Of a DNA stretch of 64,000 nt, positions 12,553 through 23,800 are shown piece by piece. The translations under genes and the position numbers were made by a program. The notes under the pieces were generated by a model. It had not been told where the DNA came from, searched no databases, and saw nothing but the letters and a program-made list of their open reading frames with translations. The stretch's first letter is position 1, and every line of letters begins with the position of its first letter. The stretch is from Alisma plantago-aquatica (Eukaryota; Streptophyta; Magnoliopsida; Alismatales; Alismataceae), in assembly GCA_963693085.1 (NCBI GenBank), contig OY856412.1, positions 1,058,488,244-1,058,552,243 on the forward strand, in the 5' to 3' direction.

Positions 12553-13087
12553 ATGCGACGTTCAGAAACGCATGCTTCAACCATCTGTGTTCTTAGACCC
12601 AGAGATTGAATGCACTCTTAGCATCCATAGATGATCAAAGAGGAGCAAAAACTCTTCAAGCTTGGAAGACTCTCAGCCATCATCACTTCATTCTTCATCA
12701 CCATCTTCACCAGGCAGCCAAGAACCAATCGTGGAAGACGATCATCCTCTTAAGGGTTTCGTTGTTCCAGCTACAATCAACATCAATGGGGCTATCAACA
12801 GCCCACATATCAAGGAAAACAACTTCTCGATTATCCCTACAATAATGAGGTGATTCAACAAAACTGATTTGAAGGGACTCCCATGGAAGACTCCAACCTT
12901 CATGTAGTTGAATTATTGCAATATATGAACACTTTCAAGATTAACTGTATAAATCTTGATGGTATACGCCTACCTTTGTTCCCTTTTTCTTTGAGGGACA
13001 GAGCCAAGGTGTGGCTCTCTTCTTTTCCAAGGAACTCCATCAACAATTGGAATGAACTTCTTAAAGATTTCTTAGCCAAGTTATTCT
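12553..13087 (+). pseudogene. gag of Athila-type element E4, truncated
   Basis: This is the beginning of the retrotransposon capsid protein, the particle-forming protein of Ty3/gypsy elements. Readable segments in the usual Athila gag order are FVVPATININGAINSPHI and KENNFSIIPTI (about 12760-12850) and, after a frame change near 12860, LPLFPFSLRDRAKVWLSSFP and WNELLKDFLAKLF (about 12970-13085), the conserved retrotransposon gag motif. The N-terminal part (12553-12660) has stops. The gene breaks off at 13087, where the Sirevirus LTR is inserted in the FLAKLF motif. The rest of E4 is not seen in the window. Confidence 0.8.
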
Positions 13088-14555
13088 TGTTGGATCAAGG
13101 GCTATAGAGGGGGGTGAATAGAGCTTCACAAATCTCACAAGATGAATAGACCACCAAATTATATTAATTGTAGAAACTTAAACATACAACCAATTTGAAT
13201 TCCTAACTAGCATGCATAGTAAGGATGAGACACAAGGAAGAACATACACTTGGACAAAGTGCTTTAGAGTGGTTCCACACTTCAAACTAGAAGTGAGTCA
13301 GTCCACTACCTAGAGGTGGTTAGGCTCTAGGACTTTGCAATTTTGATGCTCTTATATTCATTCATAAGATTACAAGACAACAACCACATTCATCTAAGGA
13401 CTTAATACCTCAAGCAAGGATCTTCAACCTACAGAAGGAACTTACCCACTTGAACCATGGAGTCTTCAGCCTTCAACAAGGACTTACCCACTCCTTCTTC
13501 AAGTCTTTGGCCTTCAAGGAATTACCTATCTTTCTTGAGTGTATGCCTTGCCTATCTCGTTCACTCATAGATCTGGAACACCATGCCTTCTTCAACCTTG
13601 AAGAATAGAAACTCCTTCTCCTTCACTTGGAGAAGATCTTCAAGCCTTTTCTTCAATAAGGAAAGGGGGCAGGAAGATGGAGGTGGAGAGCTTTACATGG
13701 ATAAAAGGGGTAGCTCTCTTACAACAGATCCTAACTCACTCATACTCACATATTTGACTTGAAGGTAGAGAGAGAAAGGGGCTCAAAGATGTATAGCACT
13801 CTCAACTAACCAAGAACCAAGCATATATGGAATGAGCAACCTTGGAATGAACTCCAAGTGGTCATATTTATAGCTAAGGGTTCCTCTTTAAGTTGGGGAA
13901 CACTTAGGGTCAAAAAATAGTCATTTTTACCCAAGGAAATGGATCTATTTTCGTCCAAATAAGTCATCAACGGTCACAATCACTTTTTCTCCAATTTTTG
14001 TACAGTGCATCAGTCAAGTTTCAATAAAGGTAACTCGACCGATAGGGTAAAAGACAAACCCAAATTCAAACCATTGGTCGAGTTTGTCCTGAGGAAACTC
14101 GACCGACCATTGAAAGTTGGATTTGGTCAGTAACCCAACCGGTCAAATTCTGTGAATACACAACTCGACCGATGCACTCTTCAAGAAATGGATCAGTGGA
14201 TCGGTCAAGATTGTAACTCGACCGATCAACAGCTTGTGATCGATTTTCTAAAGTGCATCGAAAGTGATTAAAACTTGGTGCAAAGTATCCCAATCAATTT
14301 TCTCATCTTAGTTACAAGTTATATCATCAATACAAGTGATTATAAAAATCTTCTAAGGTATTTACATGGATTTCCTAAATTGCACACTTGTATAGCTTTT
14401 GACTTGAACTTTAGCAAAATTAGGGCTTGAATAATTTGATCCTTTTCATGTACCTAACACTTGAAATCAATCTTGAATACACATATTAGATACATATGAA
14501 TGGAATGGTTAAGTCATTATCAAAATATGGACAATGTATAACCTCTAGGTCAACA
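13088..14555 (-). repeat. 3' LTR of Sirevirus S
   Basis: A 1468-bp LTR has inverted ends TGTTG/CAACA (plus strand TGTTGGATCAAGG to TAGGTCAACA). It is next to a PPT on its right side, so it is the 3' LTR of a minus-strand element. It carries a CpG dyad cluster (13930-14240) and a TATA-like box on the minus strand (CTATAAATA, plus 13867-13876). No second LTR of this element is left in the window, so age cannot be estimated from LTR divergence. Confidence 0.85.
13864..14240 (-). promoter_or_regulatory. Sirevirus U3: ACTCGACCGAT dyad cluster and TATA box
   Basis: Copies of AACTCGACCGAT or its complement occur near 14033, 14076-14104, 14161, 14196 and 14215. The best pair is GGTCGAGTTT (14076-14085) and AAACTCGACC (14095-14104), a perfect 10-nt inverted repeat with a 9-nt loop. 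On the minus strand the cluster is about 60-370 bp upstream of CTATAAATA (13867-13876), the likely core promoter. That it binds a factor is an inference. Confidence 0.65.
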
Positions 14556-14570
14556 TTCTCCCCCTTTTTG
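14556..14570 (-). other. Polypurine tract of Sirevirus S
   Basis: On the minus strand AAAAAGGGGGAGAA directly precedes the LTR start TGTTGACC. This primes plus-strand DNA synthesis in LTR elements and fixes the element orientation. Confidence 0.85.
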
Positions 14571-15258
14571 ACAATGACAAACCATTCCTCAAACATATTG
14601 AAAAGGATATAGAAATTATACCTTTGCCTTATGAATTAGGGGGATTAAAGATTTGAACAATGTGAATTCCTCCCCCTCAATCTATGCTTACTTTGACATG
14701 CATAGTTAGTCAATATACACAAAGCAATTATAGCATACATGTACTTTATGGTCCTTTGCAAGTCACATGATAGAACATAAAATGAACAACAAGAGGATCT
14801 CATAAGCAATAAGCACCATTATAACAAGGAATAGAAATATGATTGAGTTTCAAGACATTTAAAATCTCTCCCCCTTTTGACATTATCAAAAAGTGAGGGG
14901 GTAGAAGAGCATAAAAATAGGTCTTCTCCAAACATAATCAAGCAGACAATCACATATCATATGTCAACCAGAGACTAAAGAAACACACAATCTCAGTCAT
15001 AATCAAAATATGGTGAATTAAGGAACCAACTCATAGAGTACAACTGAGCAAAGAGAAAGAGTGCACATAACATATATTACAACTCAGAAGCATGTTCTCA
15101 TAAAAGCAGCTACAAGTAAGAAGCGATGAAAAATTGAAGATAAAATAGTACATCTCAGATAATGTGCCCAGATGTTTCCAATACAAAATAGCCTAGAAGA
15201 TATATATGATCAACAAACTAGACTAAAAACTAAGAAACAATCTAGACATCTAGACTAT
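14571..15258 (-). other. Sirevirus 3' noncoding tail with PPT-like palindrome
   Basis: No gene is seen between the third ORF and the PPT. At 14867-14900 there is a second polypurine-like block (complement of CTCCCCCTTTTGA) forming an imperfect dyad with TCAAAAAGTGAGGGGG. CTCCCCCT also recurs near 14667. Repeated tracts of this kind next to the 3' LTR are described for Sireviruses. Confidence 0.6.
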
Positions 15259-16899
15259 CTATATCCACATCATCATCATATCAGCTCCAGGCTCGTAGTC
15301 CTCATCTCCATCTGAAGGTGCAGCAACAGTAATGGCTTCATCTCCAAAATCACCACCAGAGCCATCACCATCATCAGAAGCATCCTCACCATCGCCATCA
15401 TCGTCGTTAGCCACAATAGTCTCATCATCATCCTGGTCAGGCATATCCTCGTCTGCAAGAGGACCAAAACCACGACTGATTCAACAAGCATTTTGCTCAT
15501 CCCAAGTCATACCAAGAGAATAGAGCTCATTGGTATGAGGGAAGGATGGAGCGGAATCACCAAGACTAGTAAACAGGGTGGCCAAGGGGCCAGCATGGAA
15601 TGACAGATAGGAGGGAGTAGATCCACCAACAGCAAAGGGTGGAGGAGCAGCAGCAGAATGCTTGGGGGTAGGGTAGTAATGATGATATGCATAAGAAGCA
15701 TAATCACTACTGGGGAAAGGCTGGTATGTGGGGTAGGGGTGTGCACAGGATATGTTCATGTTTGACATGATTGAACATAGATCCTAATGTAGGTGCTCCT
15801 GAACCTGTTGGTTGTATGCATGTCGGTGCATCATGTAGCCCATGACGGTTTCATTAGATACACAAAATGAAGCACGGCTAGGTTGAGGTGGATGAGGAGG
15901 TGGAGCTCGGGCAGAGGAGGTAGGGGTTGTAGAGGTAGAGGTTGAGGGTGAAGCACCGGGTGTGGTGGAGGCAAAAATAGGCATGGACTTCTGAATTGTG
16001 GTTTCACTGATACATAAACCCTTTCTGGCTAGCTTGTAATGGAAGTCAGAAAAGAGTGATTTCTCAGTGGCAAACTGAAAAAAACCACAATTCATGGCTG
16101 GATAGGGTGGATGGGTGCCTCGAGTGTTCTTACCAGAATCGAAATAGGTCATGTGGTAGAGAATGTATCTTGACCATTTGACTCTGATATTCTCAAGAAG
16201 GCAATACATTATGACCGCAGCATTCTCTAGAATATCCATTTGATTTTTCTTTGGATGGATGTTGCAGTTGACCACTAAGGATAATATATGCTTTTTGAGA
16301 TCAAGGGAGGAGGAGGGTAGGGTGCTCTTATTCTTATATGGAACATCGGGTTTCTTGAGATAGTGATGGATCTTAGGAAGAGTGATCTCATTCTACTTAT
16401 AGAAACCCTCAGGATCCAAGAGGTCGAAATACTCGTCGTAATCCTTGCGTCAGATGTCATTTTTCTCATCTTCAAAAAAGAAGACATTTAAGATATCCTC
16501 GGAAATTTGAAACCTCTTCTCGGCGATCATGGAAATCAAGATCACTTGAGTATTCAGAGGGGGTACAAGGGTGTCGTAATTCCAACGCAAGTTAGTGTAG
16601 AATTCGTGAACTACTTTTGTGCTTGTCATTGAATTATGAAAGCAGTCACGTTCGACAGCTAGGGCAGAGAGGTGATGAATGGCTAGAAACTTATCTACTT
16701 GGTCTATGACCGCTTGACGCCTAGGTCTAGACTCAAACAAAGCTCTAAAAAGGAAAGGACTCCTAGGAAGAAGGTCCTTATACCTATTTACAGCTTCTAT
16801 TGAGACAAACCAGGTGTCATCAAAGGGAATCAAGCGGGAAGATGAAGAAGAAGATGGAGCATTGCTAGGGGCAGGTCTCTTTCTTCTATGAGAAGCCAT
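15259..16899 (-). pseudogene. Env-position third ORF of Sirevirus S
   Basis: A single minus-strand frame of about 547 codons runs behind pol, interrupted only by in-frame stops (after codon 149 and near 16390, 15783 and 15480), with no frameshift between the open pieces. It starts MASHRRKRPAP with a Ser-rich, basic N-terminus. A middle domain includes VHEFYTNLRWNYDTL, YILYHMTYFDSG and FHYKLARKGLCIS. A Ser/Pro/Thr-rich and Tyr/His/Pro-rich segment follows, and the C-terminus is strongly acidic (DDDGDGEDASDDGD). I see no clear signal peptide or membrane segment. The position matches the env-like ORF of Sireviruses; function is unknown. The middle part recalls the plant 'transposon protein' family (FYTNL motif). 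Confidence 0.7.
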
Positions 16900-17099
16900 G
16901 GAGGTGAAAAGAAGTAGAAGAAGAGATCAAACGCACAAAGCAAGCCACAAAAACCATCCAAACACCAACAAAGAGTAAAAGGGGAGGTCTAGGGCAACCT
17001 ATCTAGGTTGGGAAAGGGTTAGGATAGGGAAGGTAAGGGTTTGGGTAGAGATCTTAGGGCTAGAAGAAGGGGAATCAATTTGCTATTCTCTAGTTGAGA

Positions 17100-17260
17100 G
17101 GGAGAATAGTCGGCCAAATTGAACTTAAGTTGGCTTCATCCCGCTGATCGGTCGAGTTCTGAGAGCTGGAAACTCGATCGATTGGTCCATTTTAGAATAG
17201 CTCTCGGCCATGGATCGGTCGAGTTTGTCCTAGGGGAAACTCGACCAATGGTCAACCTGA
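17100..17260 (-). promoter_or_regulatory. Second CpG dyad cluster, upstream of the env-position ORF
   Basis: ATCGGTCGAGTTCTGA, AAACTCGATCGATTGG and the pair GGTCGAGTTT (17217-17226) and AAACTCGACC (17237-17246) lie between the pol end (about 17577) and the start of the third ORF (16899). The last pair and its loop (GTCCTAGGGG) nearly repeat the U3 copy at 14076-14104 (GTCCTGAGG). I see the similarity directly; a role as internal promoter is inferred. Confidence 0.6.
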
Positions 17261-17576
17261 CCTAAAACCATCAAACTTAATTTCTAGCCATATGAATGTT
17301 AATTAAATTCATTTTTCGAGTCTATTATGTATACTGAACATACTTAGGCACATATCACTCATCATTGGGTACTATTTAGCGATAAAAACTTGAAATTCGA
17401 GAAAGACCCAAAAACAAGTGATAAGCATGTCAACAAGCAAATTTTAGCATTTTTAGGCAAGCAAGGTGAATAAAGCATGAGCAAGACATATAGGATAAAA
17501 GCAACTAGCTAGATAACATGTCAATATCATCTGAAGCAATTATGAGCAGTTTGGATCTAATAAAATTAAACTGCTC

Positions 17577-20500
17577 TCTAGCTAGAGGTTTAGTGAAAAT
17601 GTCCGCCGACTGATTTTCTGTGTCCACATGCGTGATATAAATATCCTTTTGGCAATGTGATCACGAAGAAAATGATGGTGAACCTCTATATGTTTAGCTC
17701 TACTATGCACTATAGGATAATAAGAAAGATTGATTGCACTAGTATTATCACAATAGATAGGAGAAGCATCAAAATGTATGTTAAATTCTTAGAGCATTTG
17801 CTTCATCCATAGGACCAGGGCACAACAACTCCCGACTGCAATGTACTCAGCCTCAGTAGTTGATAATGCCATAGTGCTCTATTTCTTAGAAAACCAAGAC
17901 ACCAAGCATGGTCCTAGAAGGAAGCAAGTGCCACTTGTGCACTTACTATCAACCAAACAACTCACGTAATCAACATCACTATATGTTGTAAGAGTAAAGT
18001 CCCTTGACTCAGGGTACCATAGTCCAAAGTTTTGAGTTTTGGCTAAGTACCTCAAAATCCTCTTAACAGCAATAAGATGTGATTTCCTTGGACTTGGTTG
18101 AAAGCGGGCACACAAGACAACACTAAACATAATATCAAATCTAGAGGCAATTAAATGAAGTAAACTTCCAATCATACCTCTATAGAGATTCTCATCTACC
18201 TTCTCACCTTCTTCATCTCTATCAAGTTTGGTAGTGTTGGACATGGGTGTGTCCGTCGTCTTCATGTTCTCCATTCTAAAGCATTTGAGTAGTTCATTTG
18301 TGTACTTGCCTTGGTTAATGAAGTTTCCATCTTTGGTTTGCTTGATTTGGAAGTCGAGGAAGAAAGTAAGCTCACCCATCATGCTCATCTCGAATTCACT
18401 CTGCACAAGAGAACTAAACTCCTTGCAAAGATCAAGATTAGTTCCGCCAAATATGATATCATCAACATAAATTTGAATGATAAGAAAATTGCTAGAAGTG
18501 TGTTTTAGAAATAAAGTAAAATCAACTTTTCCCATGGCATAGCCATTGTCTAACAAAAAGTTCTTTAATTTCTCATACCAAGCTCAGGGTGCTTGTTTGA
18601 GTCCATAGAGAGCTTTTTGTAGCAAATAAACATGGTTAGGTAGCTTGTCATTTTCAAAGCCCGGAGGTTGAGCAACAAATACTTCCTCCTCGATTGTACC
18701 ATTCAAAAATGCACTTTTAACATCCATTTGATATAGCAAGAAATTTTTATAACTAGAAAAGACAAGTAGCATTCTAATATATTTAAGTCTAGCAATAGGA
18801 GCATAAGTTTCATCAAAGTCAATGCCTTCCTACTGATTGTAACCTTGTGCCACTAACCTTGCTTTGTTCCTTACCACCTTGCCATTTTCATCAAGCTTGT
18901 TGTGGTAGACCCATTTGGTGCCAATGATTTTTTTGTCACTTGGTCTTGGCACTAGGGTCCACAATCGGTTCTTCTCGAACTGCTCTAGTTCCTCCTGCAT
19001 GGCTAGGATCCACTCATCATCTCCAAGATCTTCCTTGATGTTCTTTGGCTCCAGTTGTGAGATGAAGGCATTGTCTACTTATTCTTTGTTATAGGCAGCT
19101 CGTGTCTTCACTCTCTCGAATGGGCTGCCAATGATTAGCTCTTTGGGATGATTCTTTGCGAAGTGAGGAGTGGGATCCTTCTTCTCTTCATCTTTTGCTT
19201 CAACCACATGCTTATCTTTTTTGTTGATGTTGAGATCTTTTAAGATAGAAATTAAGTCATCTGCAATATCATTATAAACAACATTCTTGCCAACAATAGG
19301 ATTAGTTTCAATGAACTTGACATTAATAGATTCTTCAATTTTAGATAGTTCAATATTAAAAACTCTATAAGCCCTGATTGTAGTGCTATAGCCTAGGAAG
19401 AAAGCCTTATACGATTTTGGATAAAACTTGTCGAGAGAACCCTTCGTGTTTAAAACAAAACAAGGACATCTGAAAATGTGAAAGAAGTCAATGGATGGCT
19501 TTTTACCACGTCATAACTCATAGGGGGTTGTCTTCAAAGAATGATGCGTAAAAACTCAATTCTACACAAAGCAAGGGGTGCTAACGGCTTCAGCCCAAAA
19601 CTTCTTAGGAATATCATATTCTAGAAGCATGGTCTTAGGCATCTCCTATAGCGACCTATTATTTCTCTCTACTACCCCATTTTGTTGAGGTGTACGAGGA
19701 GAACAGAAATTGTGCGAGTAACCAGATTTTTCACAAAAATGCTCAAAAAGATCATTTTCAAACTCTCCCCCATGGCCACTACGGATAGAAACAATCCGAC
19801 AAGAAGCTTCATTTTCAACTCGTTTACAAAAGCTCGAGAAAACATCTAGAGTATCACTTTTAGAAATGAGAAAGAATGTCCAAGTATAGCGGGAGAAATC
19901 ATCGACAATAACAAGACAATACTTGGAACCACAAAGCATTTGAGTTCTCATAGGTCTGAATAGATCAATATGAAGAAGCTCAAGAGATCTTTTGGTACTA
20001 GGGACTCCTTTGGATTTGAAGGAGGACTTGGTTTGCCTGCCTTGTGTACAAGGTTGGCATTCCTCATCCTTTTCAAAATCCAATTTAGGAAGTCCCCAGA
20101 CCAATTCCTTTTTGCTCAATTTCTTCATTTGATGCATATTCACATGACCCAACCGATGATTCCAAAGAGAAATATCATTTTTATCCACAACTAAGCATCT
20201 ATCAAGTACGGCCTTTAGAGCATCAAGCACAATAACATAAAGATTACCATTTCTAGTTCCCTTATATATGACATTATAAGTGAGGGAATATAGAGGCAAA
20301 CATTCTAAAGAAGTAAATAGAACAAGATAACCATTATCACAAAGTTGGCTTACACTTATCAAATTGTGATGTAGGCCATCAACAAGCAAAAAAAATTTAA
20401 TACTTAGCTCATTGCCTACATCACCCTCACCTATTACCTTACCCTTTTTGTTGTCCCTGAAGGTCATCGATCCTCCTTTCTTTTTCATGAATTTGTTGAA

Positions 20501-20855
20501 ATGGCCGATTTCACCTGTCATATGCTTTGAGAAGCCACTATCAACAATCCACCTTCTTTTGACCTGCATGAAAGAAGGATGCCGGTACCCAACTCAAACT
20601 TTGGGATTTGGGGTTAGCTTGGGGACCCATTTCATCTTTGGGTTGGTCCCCTTTGGCTTGTAAGGACAATAAGTAGAGTAATGATCATCACAATTATAAT
20701 GAACACATACAATTGGGTTCTTAGAGTCAGAAGTCTCTCCATGGAAGAAAGGAGGTTCCAAACTATTTTTCTTACCCTTACTCTTGTTCTTGTTCTTACC
20801 CTTAGGATCAGTCCCATCATATCCTAAACCACTAGTACCAATTTGTTTGGTAGAG
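17577..20855 (-). pseudogene. Sirevirus gag-pol polyprotein (decayed)
   Basis: One reading frame carries, in order: the gag end with a zinc knuckle (CVHYNCDDHYSTYCPY, about 20690); protease (WIVDSGFSKHMTG, about 20540); integrase with zinc region WNHRLGHVN...CQPC (about 20150-20040), HIDLF, and the end part TPQQNGVVERNN (about 19660); RT (YQMDVKSAFLNG, about 18730; YVDDIIFG, about 18450); and RNase H (TYSDVDYVSCLVDSK; then STTEAEYIA and YCDNTSAINLS after the stop at 17879). Stops are scattered in frame, with a late frame change near 17610. The second catalytic Asp of integrase is replaced by Gly (RSGHGGEFEN, about 19785), so it should be inactive even without the stops. The ATG at 20861-20863 of the first open piece is inside the E2 LTR and is not a real start. 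Confidence 0.85.
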
Positions 20856-23800
20856 TGGTGCATCCGCTAGAGGTGCTACATACTAATCGATTTGACTCGA
20901 CTAGATGCACCCCACGAGATCAGAACACACGTGTGGGAAAACTTTCGAAATTTATATTGGCCCTAACCAAGTCGATCACAAAACTAAAATAGGTCACCCA
21001 CAAGCGCATGGGGTACTGTTGTAGTATAGGTGATTGGCAAGAAAAAGGGTCGGTCCTCAGGGATAGAGGGGGCACTAGAGCTAGGGTAGTGTTTGCTATG
21101 TTCCTAGTGTAGAGATTAGGGTTTGAGGGTTTAAAAAGGTTTGTTTGTGATTACACTAAGCAAACAAGAAAGGAAAGGCAAGATGGAAATTAAGTTATCA
21201 AAAAGCTAGATTATCTGAAGCAAGTTGAATCTAAGCAACTAGGCCAAGCAATTAACCAAATGAGAGCAAGGTGAAATACACTACTCTAGAAAGGCGAGAA
21301 GCAATTAAGAGCTAAACTAACCACTAGCTAGAGAAAGAATCTAAGTTAACACTAAAGAACAAAACTAGATTAATCAAAAGCAACTAAACTAGAGTAGCAT
21401 GAACAAACAAGCAAAGCAAGATCGGTTTTAAGTAAGATGATTAGGGTAGGTGGGTCGTTTGGGGGATGTGGTTTGATATTAGTTGGGGGATCTCAACATA
21501 GCAAGCAACCATCACAATTCTATCTAGATTACCAAACCAAACAACAAGGCAAGTGATAACAGAATATACCCTAAACTACTAGTTGGGTAACTAGGGTAAG
21601 GTGTAATTCTAGTAGGACTTGTCAAGTCTAGGTTTCTAGGGTAAGTGGTATTAGGTCAATTGAGAGCCAAGGGTAGATATGGGAGTAGAGATGAGGATAT
21701 TTGACCTCATGCCACTAGCCATTCTAGCCTTTAGAAAGCCCTAGGAAATTGCACTAATCACACTTACACTAGCTACTTAGATCTCACGCTCACTTGTAGG
21801 AGGAGGATGTGTATGTAGGAATAAAGGGGGCTAGATAGGGATCCACTAATTAGACCTATGAGCCATTCCTAATATTGCCACATACACTCCAATTCCCCCT
21901 AGAAGCTAAGTGTCATCAAACATCTCAAAGCAATCAATTCATGTTATAAGCACAAACCACATGCAATAAAATAGGAAATGAGATAAATGCAAGAGGCAAT
22001 CATCATAGATGGAAAATTATGTTCATTATAAGCTATTTTTCCCCAACATGGTATCAAAGTCACATTTTAACCCCAAACAGCCCACCACTAGGGGCTTAGC
22101 TACACATAGTCAAAGAAATAGTAAAAGAGATGGGAAGAAGGGGAAGAAACACCATGGAGCTCAGGGAAGTGGCCTTCTTCTTCACCTCCTTACTGCTGTG
22201 GATGACCTCTCTCCTCCAAGGGTGCGAGTGAGCATGAAAATATGGGGGATTATGGATGAAAACCTAGAAAACTAGGTTTCCAAGGTGAAATAGAGGTGGA
22301 GATGGTAGGTGGAGAGCATACATCCAATTGAAGTGCACTAAATGCTCAAGGGGAGGAGTAATGGAGGCTAGGAGCAGCTAGGGAAACTTACCTAGTGTTG
22401 TGGCTGCCACCTATGTATATATAGGTGGTGGTGGAAGCACTAGAGTAAGTAAGTGTGAAAAGTGTTAGGTTTTAGGTGGCAGCACGACCGTGGTGGGTAG
22501 AGGTGAGAACGGTCGTGGTGGTGGAGAATGACCGTTCTGGTGAAGTGTGAAATTACAGGTTGGATGGGTGAAAATAAAGGTCGGTGGCACAGCCGTGCTG
22601 GGAAGCACGGTCGTGGTGGTGGCTAGTTAGCACAGTCGTACTGGACAACACGGCCGTGGTGGAGGAGTTTTGAGGAGGTCGTTCCCCAGAGCACGCCCGT
22701 TCTGATCTTCATCTAGCACGACCGTGGTGGGGTTTTCATGGCACGGCCATGCTGGGTAGCACTGTAACATCCCCGGATTCTGCCACCTTGAGACTTAGAA
22801 GGCTCGAGAGGACAAATCCAAAAATGTTAGACAACTGTTTTAGAGTGTGTTGCGGAAGCAATATGCACATACATGAACATTCAAATATAATGCATACACC
22901 GTAAACAATCTCAATATTCAACATGTAAATTATTACATCAAGTTTTATTACAACATACATTTACATATTGAAAGAGAATATAATACAAGTCTATGAACAT
23001 GTATGCGAACTAGGATCTACACACAATAGGTAAACCTATACAATTGCTCACATCCTATTCTTTTTCTCCCATGCTATCTCTGAACCTAAAACATATGTGA
23101 AACAAATGAATCAACAAAATTTGGTACGTGGTAAAAGATACACTAGTAAGGTTTCATAAAGGAAAATACTTGAAGAAAGAAGAAAGAGAGAAAAACCATT
23201 TCTTAAGGCAAAAATTAGGTAAACATCCTTTTTATTACATTTATTTGATGTGGTTGTACTACACTTATCTGCACTTGACTTACATCCAGTATGGGCAAAA
23301 AATTTATCATCATACATCTAACATGGGCCAAAGCATCATACATCCATGTTAGACAACATACATCCATACCAGGCTAGGTGTACTAGTAGCTACAACCCAT
23401 CCATATCTTGTTATGTTATATTAGATTTTGGCGAAGTATAACTCATAATAGTTCAACCAAGCAATGAATATCCAAATAATAGCATTCATGATATTACATA
23501 TCATAAGCAACCAAGAAATCTAGTCTTATACTTATAAGACCACGTACCTGAGTTCAGAGATTCCTATATACATCCATGATCATCTAGAACTTTGTCCGTG
23601 ACATGATTAATAACAATTAATCATCATTAATACAATGTTCACCATTATTAATAATGTTTAGGTCCAAATTAGGATTTGGACAAATCTAGGTTCAAACAGC
23701 CTAGAACTTGTATCTAATATTTTTCTACTGATCAGGAGGTCATTCTAGGGGTCTGGTTCAGATTTCATAATTTTCCAGTGATAGATCTATTTTATAGAAT

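Larger units (their letters stand above)
13088..20855 (-). mobile_element. Ty1/copia Sirevirus S, 5'-truncated
   Basis: This is a minus-strand copia element of the Sirevirus (SIRE/Maximus) type. From its 5' side (high coordinates) it shows a gag remnant, protease, integrase, RT and RNase H (20855 to about 17577), an env-position ORF (16899-15259), a noncoding tail with repeated polypurine-like palindromes, the PPT (14556-14570) and the 3' LTR (13088-14555). An extra ORF behind pol and multiple GGGGGAGA-type tracts are known marks of Sireviruses. The 5' LTR and gag N-terminus are missing: at 20856 the sequence switches to the LTR of E2. The 3' end is inserted in E4 gag; the flanking bases are ATTCT at 13083-13087. 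Confidence 0.85.

Noticed and set aside
15276..15500. Second frame on the minus strand over the acidic tail of the Sirevirus ORF, and a Ser-rich plus-strand frame at 15332-15523
   Set aside because: They are out-of-frame shadows of the repetitive GAT/GAC codons of the acidic tail.
20594..20863. ATG at 20861-20863 as the start of Sirevirus gag
   Set aside because: The ATG and the next codons lie in the E2 LTR, which starts at 20856; the real gag start is lost.
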